Assembly: GCF_000247815.1 (NCBI RefSeq)
Contig: NC_021674.1
Coordinates: forward strand, 81,886,935 to 81,950,934
Reading direction: 5' to 3'
DNA from: Ficedula albicollis
Lineage: Eukaryota > Chordata > Aves > Passeriformes > Muscicapidae
DNA: 64,000 bases
Below the pieces are notes generated by a model that did no database searches, was not told where the DNA came from, and saw nothing but the letters and a program-made list of their open reading frames with translations. Below are positions 12,766 through 24,596 of the stretch, one piece after another; position 1 is the stretch's first letter, and each line of letters opens with the position of its first letter. The position numbers and the translations under genes were made by a program.

Positions 12766-15700
12766 GAAAGGGGATTTCTTTCAGCTTCCAGTTCTTCAAT
12801 TTTTTATTTTTTTTTTAGTATATTTTTGTCTTAAAGATACTGCTAGACTTTTCATGCCTTTTGAACAGTCACCATTTTGAGAGTGTATGTATAAAAAGTT
12901 TACATCATATTTGGCAACTTTTCACTTCCCAGTGCCTTTGTCCAGATACCTATTTTAAGCCAGGACAATGGGGAGCAGGTTTTAGGATGAATCTGGAGCA
13001 AGATGAACATGTGTCTTAGACATCACAGTGCATCACCTTACCTACTTTGCTGCTGGTCCTTGCAGCAAAAGATGAGCAGTTCCCTAAAACTGCAGTTCAG
13101 GGAATTCAAGGGGGACGAGAACAACCCCCCAGATTTAGGTGATTTCCTGTTTTTGGAAAACTAACAAGGAGCCACATTACTTTGAAGAGTCTGTCCACAT
13201 GAAAAGTAACATAACTGGCTTTTGGAGAAGTTAACAGTAGGGTGAGTAAACATGAGAACATTTTGTATGTGAGATCTCAGTGTATAATTCATGATGGGTT
13301 TTGATGCTGAATAGTTCTCAAGTGCAGTGGGAAAACATGTACCTATGATAGAAATGGCATGATGAGAAACAAGGAGCTATTCTGGTCAGCAGGATGATTT
13401 GAAAACACTTCCTCCACTCCAAGTGGGAGGTTTTGTGAGAGAAGAAAAAAATGTTAATCAACAATCTGCTGAAATAAATGGTGTTAGTCTCTAAAACAAA
13501 GAGTCTATTAAGGAAAGATGGAGTTAAACCATGGAAATTATTTCACCAGTCTTAAGAATTCTTTGATTGAATAGTTTTTTATTTTCCTTTTTTAAAATTT
13601 TTTTTAAATTTTTCTCCCTCAGAAACCTTATGCAATCTTCAGATTGCAAGGGGCTGATTACTCTGGGAAAGGAATATTTTCATTGGGTCTGAGATCACAC
13701 TGTGGTCACCAAGATCATTAGTTTGTATTAATTAGTTTAGCAGTGGATGCAACTGGCATCCTTTCTCTGTCCTCTCTCTCCAAATCCCTGAAACAGGTCC
13801 TCTTCTCCACTGCTGTTTTGGTCCTGGGGAATTGTTTTGTGCTGAGCTTCATTCTGGCAAGTGATGAAACCTCCTCCTCATCCTGAACCCAAACTGCTGC
13901 CCAGGGTGGCCAAGGGATCCTCACCCCTTAAAGCCAGACCCTCTTGCAAAACCCATACAGATTTTTGTAGAATCAAGTGGCACAGAACTATCCTAAAATC
14001 AGTCCCTTGTGACATGTGTTTGAAAAATACTTCTCTAGGTATGCTAAAAAGTTTCCTGTGTGCTATACCACATAAAATGCAGACACCCCATTAAAAAACC
14101 TCTACTACAAGTGAAAATATTTTTCACAGTACATTTTATATCTTTAAGTCATCTGAGAATTTTCTATGTTTTCTAAAACAAACAACATTCTCTCTACAAA
14201 ATAACAGGATCCAGATTTTCTTTTCCTTTCAGAATCACCATGGCCACTTGTTTTTTGGGTTTTTTTTTTATTAACCTCGGTGGGAAATTGGTCTGAAGAT
14301 ATATTTTCTTCCTTCATCAAAGTAGCAGTAACAAGGGCAAAAGCAGAGCTCATTCTCATAACTGAAAGCCTGGCTGTTTCAGTTCCAGTAATTTTTCTTT
14401 TGCAGAAAAGCTTATGCATAAAAATATCTTTTCCCAAGGTTAGCATTCCGACAGTAATTTGAGCAGATAGGTGCTGTTCGCAATTAGTGCCGCATTCCGT
14501 GTTGACTGCTGTGCCAGTGGAATCTTCTGACACCATCTACATCACTTATGAATCTCTTTCCATCTATAGGCAATCGAGGGGATGGATAATGTTGGGAGAA
14601 AAGTGCCTCCTGAGGACTTGGGAATGTTACTGTTGAACTACAGGTATAAAGTGATGAAATAGCTGAAATCCTCGCAGGACATCACCCTGACGCATTAGGC
14701 AAACAGGAAAGTAGGCTGCTTGTGATGCAGGCAGACAAGACAGAAAGGGGGGAGGAAGAAAAAGCATTCATTTGGAAATTTCCAGCTTCAACCTTCTCTT
14801 AGCTGTGTTTATGTTTTAAATATACCCCCAGTCATGCTACCCAGGAAAATGCTCATGGCTGAGTGTTCTGCGGTAACAAACAGTTGATCCTTTCAGGATC
14901 TTAAGAGGAATTGTTGATGCTGAAAGGAATATTTGAATATTGTAATTAAAAGCAGTTCCTTTTCTCTTTTACCATTCATGAGTATTCAGCCTTTCCTCTA
15001 AGGGACCAGTTCAGTAAAAGGTGTGGATAACTTGTGCACTGCATTGCAGAAGCTTCCAATAGAAAGGACTTGAGGTTTCTTTCATCATTTTCTCATCAGA
15101 CACACACAAAGAATTCAATCTGCAGTTTTGCATTAAACAAAGGGGGGACAAGGTGCTTTCTTTCCCTTATATTCACAGTCTTTCAAAGGACAGTAACAGA
15201 ATGGAGAGGGCACTGCCAGAAACCCTGTGATTTCTGCCTGGCTATTGCTCTTACTCAGATATGAGCCCCTGGGTGCTTTCATAAGGAGGGGCAGCCTCCA
15301 TTCCCTCTTCTCTGCTCCTCCTGCCTCCAGTCTGGGCTTCCCACTGCTGGAAACTGAAGTGCACACAAGGGTGGGACAAACCAGGTCCAAAAGTTCTACT
15401 GATAGCACAACTTCAGGGAACTGAAGCAAGCGCTGTAATCACTGCACATGTTCATAACCCTTTTGGCACAAAGGTGTTCTATCATTCCATCTCAGTGGAA
15501 ATGTAAGGAGAGAATTGCCTGAGCCACCACAGAGTTATCAGCAGGGAGCCAGCATTTCCCCATGACAACTGCTTGTCTCCTGTGCTTCCATTAGAGAGGG
15601 ATTTCTGATGATACTCAACCTGAAAACTGATCTGCTTTAATAAAATGGAAACCATGAGGTGAGGAGGGGAGAAGGGAGGAAAGGAACCTTTCCACATTTT

Positions 15701-17390
15701 CTTGCAATGCTGGGAGGAGAGAATTGAGCTTGTGGTAACTAAGTGGCTGCTTCAGGAGAAAGTTTTGCATGCTAGAGATAAGCTGTTTTGTGTCCAGTCT
15801 CTTTTATATGCTTGCATACATTTACAAGGATGTTTTATGCTTGCACACAGGTGCCTTTAACACAGCTGTGTTAAAGCACATGCCACTGAGCCCAGGAACT
15901 GTGCTTTACATCCTCTTGTCTGTGGTTCAGCATAAAGCTGTCACACTGTGCCATGTTCGCTTTTTGCTGTAAGCACATCCACCTCTTCCCTTTTCAGAAG
16001 GTCTGCATAATTTTAGTGAGAAAATTGCCCCTGTCAGTGGCAGACTTGCTGCACAGCCTTCCCAGATTACCCAGTCTATAACAACTTAATTATCTCAGCC
16101 AGGTAGAAGATCACCTTTACTGAGATGCCTTGGGTAAGCTGAGCAAGAACAGCAGGAGAGGTGCTTGCTCTGAAATTAGAAACGACTTTAGGCTTTATGA
16201 GAGAGCATAGTCGGCCCTGCATTGGGGAGAATTTTATTTGAATATATCTGATCAGCAGATTTTTCAGTAAATAAATAATGAGAAATACATCCTCTCCAAA
16301 GAGCTCCAAAGAGCATGTCTGAATACTGCAGATCAGCTTTAATGGCAATAAGGAATGGAAGGGTTTTACATAAGGCCAGTGGGAGCTCCAGGGAGTGCTC
16401 ACTGCTTTTCTTACTCTCTGGTCATCACTATTTGAGCATCTTCTATGACAGACACAGAGAAGGACAACGAGGCTTTCACTGCAAAACTGGCATTGCTCTC
16501 CAAGTTACAGGTGGGTTTTACTTGGATCAGCTTCTGGGCAATGCTGAGTGTGAAGGCTGACATGAGAAACAGAAGAACTGGGAACTAGTTTTGTGCATAA
16601 GTATTTCGTACAAACATATGTGTGACCACAGACGTGTATGTATGCACAGTGTTGAAAAACCTGATTGGAGAAGGTAGGTGTGCCATTATGAAACATCTTT
16701 GTACTACTACTGCAACATCAAGGAAAGAGCCAGCAGATCTAACTGTTCTCTGCAAAGAGCCCCTACAGCTAACTCTGGATAACCATTTGGACTTTGCATG
16801 TGATCGCTCAAGTGACCACTCATAATCACTTGAATTTTTTCTCTCTGAGAAAAAGTTCCAAAAGGTTGTAGATGGTGAAAACAATTCATTACAACTCATT
16901 TAAGATCTACTTTGGAACAATTATTTTTTAGGAGTACAATTTTTACACAATAGAAAACTTGTTCCTTGTTTGATTTCTTGAAAAATGAGGATTTACAAAC
17001 TGTTTTTCAACTACAAAAAGAATAGTGCATTTTTACCACCATCTGTTGAACACATGTTTTGGGAACCAGACGTTTCTTTTTCCATCCACAAATACCTGAA
17101 GGTTTTCACACAATTCAATTAATTATTTACATTTTAAAAAGTAGAAGGAAAGATGAATCTGCTGGGACCTTCCACTACCTTTCAAAAGAAGATGTTAAAG
17201 CCACAAAAGCTGCCAACCTGTGAAACCCCAGTTTCATAGATACTGTATTTGGTAGAAAATAACTGAGGAATGAGGATATTTACTGCAGAAATCCAGGAAC
17301 AAAGTGAAGTGTGAAAACATTGAGTCCATCACATGAAATCTCCAGGAGTACAACTTAAGCTTGGGTGACTGGAGCTTTCCAGAGTTTTGC
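12766..17390. other. Non-coding sequence
   Basis: No gene, RNA or transposon is recognised in this 4.6-kb stretch. Short open frames at 13718-14536, 15034-15697 and 16315-16899 overlap on opposite strands and lack domain features. Short T-rich tracts occur near 12800 and 13580-13620. Confidence 0.5.
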
Positions 17391-17534
17391 ACCTGCAGAT
17401 TGTGCAGATTTAGCCACACATCTCACTACTGGACTGAACAAGTTTTGAGATGGGAAATCTAGACCTGCAGATTGTGCAGATATATCCACACATCTCACTA
17501 ATGGACTGAACAAGTTTTGAGATGGGAAATCTAG
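17391..17534. repeat. Direct duplication, 72-bp period, 2 copies
   Basis: The unit starting ACCTGCAGATTGTGCAGAT and ending GGGAAATCTAG is present at 17391 and 17463. Only about three substitutions are visible between copies. Confidence 0.92.
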
Positions 17535-17830
17535 ATGGAGCATTCCCTCTTCATAAAAAGAATATTGTGCTTAAAACAGATTTTTAGGTACTGTACAGAA
17601 ATATGTGGAAACCATATTGCATAAGAAAACTGTCAGAGTCCAGATGGTCATCCAAGAATGGAAGAGGAGAAAAGGCTCTAATGAAGAGAGAAATTAAATG
17701 AAAGTACAGTGTTGGGCTCAACTTTCTGAATCACTTTGAACCAGGAGGAATGAACAAAGAGAAGTTTCATGGAAGGACAGAGCAACAAGGGACACATCAG
17801 AGTCCCTTTAACATGGAATTGTATCAGAAA
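17535..17830. other. Non-coding sequence before a CR1 fragment
   Basis: No recognisable feature. The CR1 match becomes convincing only at about 17831. Confidence 0.45.
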
Positions 17831-18140
17831 AATGTGTCCAGCAGGACTCAGGGAGCGATCATTCCCTTGCACTCAGCACTGGTGAGGCCACACTATGAAT
17901 CCTGTGCTCAATTTTGGGCCCTCATGGCAAGAAGGACTTTGAGGTGCTGAAGCAAGTCCAGAGAAGGGCAACAAAGCTGGTGAAGGGTTTGGAGCACGTG
18001 TCTCATGAGGGATGGCTGATGGGAGCTGGGGTTGTTTAGCCAGGAGAAAAGGAGAGCCAGGGGAGATCTTCCTGTTCTCTACAACTCCCCAAAAGGAGGC
18101 TGTACCCAGGTGGGGGTCGGTTGTTTTTACCAAGTAACAT
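17831..18140 (+). mobile_element. CR1 LINE fragment, plus strand (ORF2 C-terminal region)
   Basis: The sequence follows the region downstream of the CR1 reverse transcriptase: GTGTCCAGCAGGA, then CTCAGCACTGGTGAGGCCAC, then CAGAGAAGGGCAACAAAGCT, then GGAGAAAAGGAGAG and AGGTGGGGGTCGGTTG. The frame at 17750-17950 (+) contains the family-like peptide ALVRPHYESCAQFWA. It is truncated at both ends, since the 3' tail is missing after the CAAGTAACA motif near 18136. It is not functional. Confidence 0.92.
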
Positions 18141-18914
18141 AATGGCACTGCGTTTAATGGTGCTGGCAACCCACATGCCAAGTGTGATTATAGCTACCTC
18201 TTCTGCAAGAGGACAGGATTAACTATCCAGAAAGTGCCTCAAGAGCCAGAGAAAGAGCCTGTGGAGCTGGAAAGACTAACACTAATAAAAAGGAATATTA
18301 ACAATGAGAGAAAAGTAGGTGACTTTTTTCCTACTCCAGAAACCACATAGTGCTCAGGTGAAAATTGTTCTTTGCAGTTAAATAGCTTTTAGCTTTTGTT
18401 TTACATGTCCTTTGTGTCTATTTTTGCTACAGAGAACATTGCTCAAACAATACAGCAAATGAAGGGCATGCCTTTGGATCCTCTGGGAATGACTGAGGTT
18501 CCTAAACATGCGTGTCTAGCATTACTTGAGATGCCCTTGCTTTTCTGTCTGAATTCCAGAGGCTGATCCAGAAGGGCAATTGCTTTCCCAGAGGTCCAGT
18601 GTCAGACCTGACAGCCCTGTAAGGAGGGCTCAGTTACCCTAAAGCACGTGAAATGTCATTAGAGGAGCATGTTTTGGCACACTTGTCACTCCTTACCAGC
18701 ATCTCTGTTTCAGAGTTATTACTGGAACACTTCACTGTGTGTTAGCAGGAATAATGACACCTTCTTTCTGTTCTGCAGAATGAGCAGCTATCAGCACCAG
18801 GCAGCAACCACCGTCTGCTCATGCCTGCTGCTGGTCTCTGGTGGCAATGCCAGAGTGCCAGAGGATGCCAGAGAAGGGTACCACCCCTCCAGGGTTGCAT
18901 GATGAGGGGATGCG
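18141..18914. other. Non-coding sequence
   Basis: No recognisable gene or repeat. Confidence 0.5.
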
Positions 18915-18964
18915 TTTGTTATGCTGTGTGTTTTTGTTATGCTGTGTGTTTTTGTCATGCTTTG
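18915..18964. repeat. Short tandem repeat, 18-bp unit, about 2.5 copies
   Basis: The unit TTATGCTGTGTGTTTTTG occurs at 18919 and 18937 and is followed by a partial, altered copy. Confidence 0.85.
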
Positions 18965-19019
18965 TTTCATTTTCCATGCAATACCCATGCAATACTTTTA
19001 TCCAATACTTTTACCAAAT

Positions 19020-19302
19020 CCTATATGGATTTGTGTTAGACTCTGAATTTCACAGCCTCCCCAGAAAATCCTGAAGCCTCCTCTGTTTCACAATGCCATA
19101 CAGGGCACTGCAGAAAGGTGGTCATGAGGAATACCTCTGAGCTTTTTTTTACCCAAGTTTTATTAAATTATTGACCTATATGGATTTGTGTTAGACTCTG
19201 GATTTCACAGCCTCCCCAGAAAATCCTGAAGCCTCCTCTGTTTCACAATGCCATACAGGGCACTGCAGAAAGGTGGTCATGAGGAATACCTCTGAGCTTT
19301 TT
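19020..19302. repeat. Spaced direct duplication, about 128-bp unit, 155-bp offset
   Basis: The block beginning CCTATATGGATTTGTGTTAG and ending CTCTGAGCTTTTT occurs at 19020-19147 and 19175-19302. The copies differ visibly by one A/G substitution and by T-run length. A 27-base AT-rich spacer separates them. Confidence 0.92.
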
Positions 19303-20080
19303 CTCCTTCCCACAAGAAAGCCCAGCAGACACCAATGGATTGGGACTGGCATTTTAAATCATGCTGCTTTCACCATTTTTTAAAGTGTTGGCAGAGAAGA
19401 AGCCACACAAGCAGGTGTGAGGACCCCCAGCTCCCAGCACAGACGGCGCTGGGAGGCAGAGGGGTGGAAGGCATCAGTGCTGTGCTGGCTGCAGCACCTG
19501 CAAGGAGCAATCAGGGGCTTTAAGGGACCTGTTTCCTTTTTAGAAAAATTATTAATGACCATGAGATGAAAAAGTGATTCAATACCAATAACTTGCTGTG
19601 CAGCAGCTGTTGTTTGGAGATGGATTCAACTAAAAAGAGCAGCACAAACCATGCAGTGGATTTACCTTGTTTGATCCAACGTCTGAGCCAAAATGCAATC
19701 CTTGGTCTTTTGATGTTGCTGTTTCCAACTGGTATTCTACATTGTTTCCACCAATGACATAGTCCTTTAACTTGGAACTATTGTTTTCACTTGAACATAA
19801 GTAAACCAATCCAGAAAATGGGACTGAAACCCCAGAGCAGCAGCACACACACCTTCAGAGGTGAAATTATTTAACTCAGCTTGAAATACTGCTTACAAGC
19901 CTCTTTTTTTATATAAGAGTGATCAGAAAATATAAATTGCACTGGTTGTCCTGCATACCTGAAATTTCTGCCTGATTGCCCTCATCAGTGTCTGACTAAG
20001 AAATTTTGCATGTAGGGCACAGGAAGTCTCAGTGTATCAGGGAAATACCTGTAAAAAGGTAAAAATAGGGTGGGAGGCAG
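19303..20080. other. Non-coding sequence
   Basis: Nothing recognised beyond two short mirrored open frames near 19335-19562. Confidence 0.5.
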
Positions 20081-20335
20081 GATCTGCACTCTGCTGCAAC
20101 TCCACAGTATGCCAGAGGAGCCTGTCTTGGGAAAATGGAAAGGAGNNNNNNNNNNNNNNNNNNNNNNNNNNNNNNNNNGACTCTGCTGCAACTCCACAGT
20201 ATGCCAGGGGAGCCTGTCTTGAGAAAATGGAAAGGAGTCTGCACTGTGATTTCTCACTCTGCTGCAACTCCACAGTATGCCAGAGGAGCCTGTCTTGGGA
20301 AAATGGAAAGGAGTCTGCACTGTGATTTCTGAACA
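20081..20335. repeat. Tandem array, 76-bp period, at least 3 copies, interrupted by an N gap
   Basis: The unit CTCTGCTGCAACTCCACAGT ... AATGGAAAGGAG followed by TCTGCACTGTGATTTCT is seen at 20089, 20181 and 20257. Copies 1 and 3 agree where both are visible, while copy 2 differs by two G/A changes. The true copy number is unresolved because the gap falls between copies 1 and 2. Open frames across it are repeat translation, not genes. Confidence 0.93.
20146..20178. other. Assembly gap (33 N)
   Basis: Thirty-three unknown bases lie within the 76-bp array. The gap size does not fit the repeat phase: one period would need 17 bases and two periods 93. Confidence 0.99.
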
Positions 20336-20832
20336 CTGGTTTGAAGATATTTTCTGGACTTGGTCTCCAAATCCAAACAACATGAGATATTAGTCTGTAA
20401 AACTTTTTTCTGAAGTTCGTGGCTGGTGGCTAAAGAGTAGCTGTGGTCACCACTTGCCTGCAGACTGAGAGCTGGTGCTGGGACAATCTCTAAGCTTTAT
20501 GAGTATGAGTTGAGTGCTGAAACTTCTGATTTGCTGAAACTTCCAGAAAATAATCTTTAAATTCATATTGCTTATTTCTTCTTGTGGTTACAGCCTGACA
20601 TTTTCAATTCTCCCATTTAAGAGTTGCATTATTTAAGTGTCTTACATAACTGCTGTTGTCACTGTAGAGGGAAGATTTTTATTAGGGATATCAGTTTTGA
20701 TTTGTTCCTTCTGTTTGGTTATGGAACTCAAGATAGCCTTAATGCATGAAAACTCACAAATGGAACAAAGGAAGGGAGGGGGTAGCTGTATCCTAGGCCA
20801 AATTTTTCTCCTTCCAGTGGTAGCTGAGAGAG
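20336..20832. other. Non-coding sequence
   Basis: No feature recognised. Confidence 0.5.
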
Positions 20833-20902
20833 TAGCTCTACATAAGTTTATTATTTTGCTCCCTGTGGAATTTGATAGCTCTACATAAGTTTATTATTTT
20901 GC
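20833..20902. repeat. Spaced direct duplication, 27-bp unit, 43-bp offset
   Basis: The 27-base unit that starts TAGCTCTACATAAGTTTATT is repeated exactly at 20833-20859 and 20876-20902, separated by 16 bases. Confidence 0.93.
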
Positions 20903-22451
20903 ACACAAAAGCCGTTTGTGGCTTCCTTCTTAAAAGAAGTTTTCAAAGTTTTTCTTTATAAAAGTTATTGCCTTAAAAGTTCTATATGCTAGCAAGGGTC
21001 TGTATTTTCTCTAGAATACCTTTTAATTAGCCACCTGGCATAATTAAATAAACATTTTTTTTCTTTTTATGATAACAGGACAACTGTCAGGAAAAAAAAA
21101 GAGTTTTAAACACAGGAAAAAGAAGAAAATTTTTTCTCTAGCCTCCTCCACACAATATTCATATTTTATATTATGGAATAATCATGGGAGAGAGCTGGAA
21201 GATCTCCTTGAATAGTCCTCCTACCATATGGGAGCTGGAGGAAGCAAATCTACAGAAGAGTTTTTCATGTTTTTTTCTTCTTGGTTTCACAGATACTTTT
21301 AAAGCACTCACAGCTGCTGTTTAATAAACTTTATGTTTTTTGTGGCTTCAATAGAAAAAAAGTCAAGTGCTAAAAGTATCACCCTGTCCTTGACACCTGA
21401 CTTCTTGCAGCCAGGTTCCCAGTTCATGCTCCATGCTTGGGAGTTGTTCCAGTTTCTGCTGATGAGCTTGATCCTCCTCTCTGTCACTTTTTGGTGATCT
21501 CATTACAGGTCTAATGGTACTCTGATGAACCTTTTTCCTTCCTACCTCCTCTGCAGATGTCAGCCACCTTCACTATGTGCAAGTCTTGCTTATTGACAAA
21601 TCACAGTCAAATACCACAGGAAAAACCTTTTATGATGGATTTCAGGATCTCACCAGTCATTCAGACCCTGCTTTGCTCTTTGGTCTAATAGTTTAAAAGC
21701 AGAATAGAAGTAGGTTTCATTTCTACTGTTGCCTCTGCTCCCCCCTGCCCTTTTGGATCCCTGAATCACCCTTCAGAAACTTGAAAGTAGGTGTGCAGTC
21801 CCATGTGGCAGGAAAAGTTGACGCTGTGGCTGCTGCCTGCAGTAACCAGCAAAACAAAACAAATGGGTCATCAGCCTCTGTGGGCTTTTATCTCACCTGT
21901 CTGAGGGCATCACAAAATGAGTTCACGGCCAGGAGAGGCACTGCCCTCACTCAGGCCCTCCTGTTTGTCTGTTGCAACACAGAACTTTCTATACCTGGGT
22001 TTTTCTAAAATGCATAGAAAGCTCCTGTTGGCTCTGGATTTGATGCAAAGTTTTCTAGTAATTTCTATTTCTGTGTGCTGGGACCATCAAAGTGAATGAT
22101 GGCAGGAATGAACAGCCCTGGAAATAAGCACAGTCTACTGAGGACTTCTTTGGGGACTTTGCTGCAGCAGCAATTAAAACACAGTGGTAAGGGAAAGCTG
22201 TGCAAACCTTGCCTGCTCAGCTGCTGGGGAGAGAAAACTCCTTTGATTCCCAAGCTGGTAATGCAGTGGCTGGGGAGAATGAGCCCTTTGAGCAGCTGTG
22301 CCGTGTCAAACAGCTCCTTTGCTGCTCTGGGCTGCTCTGGCTGTACCACATCAATGGAAGAAGCAGGGCTTTAGTGCCTGGGGGCTGGCTGCTGGTTTGC
22401 AGCAGGAGAAAGCAGCAGTCCCAGTCTCCACGGCTCTCCCTGCTCCTTCTG
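20903..22451. other. Non-coding sequence
   Basis: No gene recognised. 22096-22470 is G+C-richer with several overlapping open frames on both strands, none with a domain signature. Confidence 0.5.
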
Positions 22452-22620
22452 TGCTGCCAGCACAGCACAAACGATTATGGAATGGTTGCTGCGGGCACAG
22501 CACAAACAATTGCCGCACCTGTAGCTCGTGAACCCTCATCGGTGAGGAGGTGCTGCCAGCACAGCACAAACGATTGCCGCACCTGTAGCTCGTGAACCCT
22601 CATCGGTGAGGAGGTGCTGT
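22452..22620. repeat. Tandem duplication, 64-bp unit plus a partial third copy
   Basis: The unit beginning GCACAGCACAAAC and ending GGTGAGGAGGTGCTG occurs at 22495 and 22559 with one or two differences. A shorter related copy begins at 22460, 35 bases upstream. Confidence 0.9.
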
Positions 22621-24413
22621 CTGCAGCAGGGTGCAAGGAGATGTTCTGCTGACCACCCTGCATCACCTTTCTGCTCCTGCCCGCTACATGCAACTCACTT
22701 GTAAAGCATCCTTTGTGTCCATATGGTTTCTTCAGCCATACACAATCAGCCTGTGAAGTTTTCTCCAGAGCTAACCAATTCAAACACTCTCTGTCTCAGC
22801 TTTGTCACTCATAACTACTGTGCTCAAACTACTGCATGCTCAGAGTAGGCTAATTTTGGTTATATTATGAAAAGATGCATTTAATTAATGAAATATGTAG
22901 TTAACTTGGTTTAAAAGGGCTTAACTCAGAAGTTGGTTCATTCAAATACAAAATCTCTATTAAAATAATTTGAGAGTGAGATGCCCAGCCTTAGCAGCAC
23001 ATAATGCTGCAGAGCACTCACAAGGGAGGATTGGCACACCTGCAGGAAGGCAAAGCCAGAGGGGCTGTTTCCCTATACACAGGGAAGAGGCAATTTGCCC
23101 AGAGCACCTGCTCTGTCTCTGCTATTCATCTTAACAGAAGAAAAAAAATGTTGTTGCTCTAAAAGCCTTTCTGAGAGGCATTTGCCCATGGTGAGCTATA
23201 AAAACCAGTTAGTGAGCCTTCCACTACAGCTAAGGTACTGAGGAATGCTGTTACTTTTTGTAAATGTCTTTAATTTTGGCAAAATGTCTCCTTTTTAATT
23301 TTTTAATTTTTTTGGTAGCCTTTCATCGCTATTGTGCTCCCCTGCGTCCTTATATGAATAAACTGTCTTATCGTTGCATCCTGCCTAGGAATAAAGCTGT
23401 CTCCAGGTGAGCTGATGTGCAGTGTGTCACTGTGCTTGTGCCAGCCTGGCCACTCTTAAAGGCCAGGCAGTCCTGCAGGGCTCAGCATGGCACTCCTCAG
23501 AGTACTGCTCCAGGACATGCAGAGGGTACTGGGGGTGTTTCCATTAAAGTACACTGCCCAATTCACTAATTACTAAAATGGAAAGACTGAGTGGAAGAAG
23601 CCTCTTCCAGGGGTTGATATCAGTAAAAAAATACCATGCAGGAGAGCACCAGCTCTCATCTCCCTGTGTGAATACTCCAGGCTCACAGGAAGGCTACCTT
23701 CTGTCATGGAGCCCCTAATCACCCAGCCTGGCCATTTGGTTCTTGTCCTGGCTGTTAGTGAAGCTGCTGAAGGCTCAGGTGGGAGACAGCATCATCAAAC
23801 AAGAGATGGAGGCAGGGAGAGATGCTGATCAGAGTCTGCTGCATGAGAGGACCTGTTATTGGTATGTCCTTGCTGTCCCTATTTCTAGTCTTTAGACGGT
23901 GATAGGAGACTCAAGACACTCCTGCTTATTCAGGTTCCACTCTGGAAACTAGAGCAGACTTCTTCTCTGGCCATGTTTGCTAAAGATGATCCTTTTCATG
24001 TGATAGGATGCCATAAAAGAGATCCAGAAGGGAGGACACCACAAGTTTTAATTTTTAACCACTCAGTCACCAGTCAGGTTGGTCTGGGGCCACGTGGAGT
24101 TCCTCTTGGCTGAAGTTCAATGCAGAAATCACCTAAGTGATGCATCTTGATTCTGCTGGGCTGTGAGCAAACATCAGGGAGCATAGGGCTTGGAGAGCCC
24201 AGAGACAGATGAGCAGAAGGGTTTGTTTTTTCAGGCTGCCTTGGCTGTCCTAGGGTCTGGTCCTTGTTACATGGGAGCACAACCCTTGCTACCCTGGAGA
24301 CTGAGTAGAAGCATATTCTTACATAGTCTCCTCAAGCCCCAAATGACAGCTAGTTACTGGCTTTGCAAGAGTTCTTCAGGATGGATACAGGTCCCTGAGC
24401 AGCTTTATGTTGG
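22621..24413. other. Non-coding sequence
   Basis: No gene recognised. 23190-23410 contains a TATAAAA motif and two AATAAA-type signals but cannot be assigned to a known element. Confidence 0.5.
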
Positions 24414-24596
24414 CCCTTCCCTTCCCTTCCCTTCCCTTCCCTTCCCTTCCCTTCCCTTCCCTTCCCTTCCCTTCCCTTCCCTTCCCTTCCCTTCCCTTCC
24501 CTTCCCTTCCCTTCCCTTCCCTTCCCTTCCCTTCCCTTCCCTTCCCTTCCCTTCCCTTCCCTTCCCTTCCCTTCCCTTCCCTTCCCTTCCCTTCCC
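24414..24596. repeat. Perfect (CCCTT)n pentanucleotide microsatellite, about 36 copies
   Basis: 183 bases of uninterrupted CCCTT, polypyrimidine on the + strand and AAGGG on the other. Both strands give artificial low-complexity open frames (PSLPF and GREGK repeats), which are not genes. Its length and purity predict high length polymorphism. Confidence 0.98.

Noticed and set aside
20081..20335. CRISPR-like array
   Set aside because: Units are adjacent 76-bp tandem copies with no unique spacers, in a eukaryotic genome.
19985..20383. Repeat proteins around the N gap on both strands
   Set aside because: They come from the 76-bp tandem array read through unknown bases, and both strands are equally open.
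23190..23410. Possible second LTR (TATAAAA plus AATAAA-type signals)
   Set aside because: No recognisable LTR sequence, no terminal motifs and no second copy. The motifs are common by chance in AT-rich DNA.
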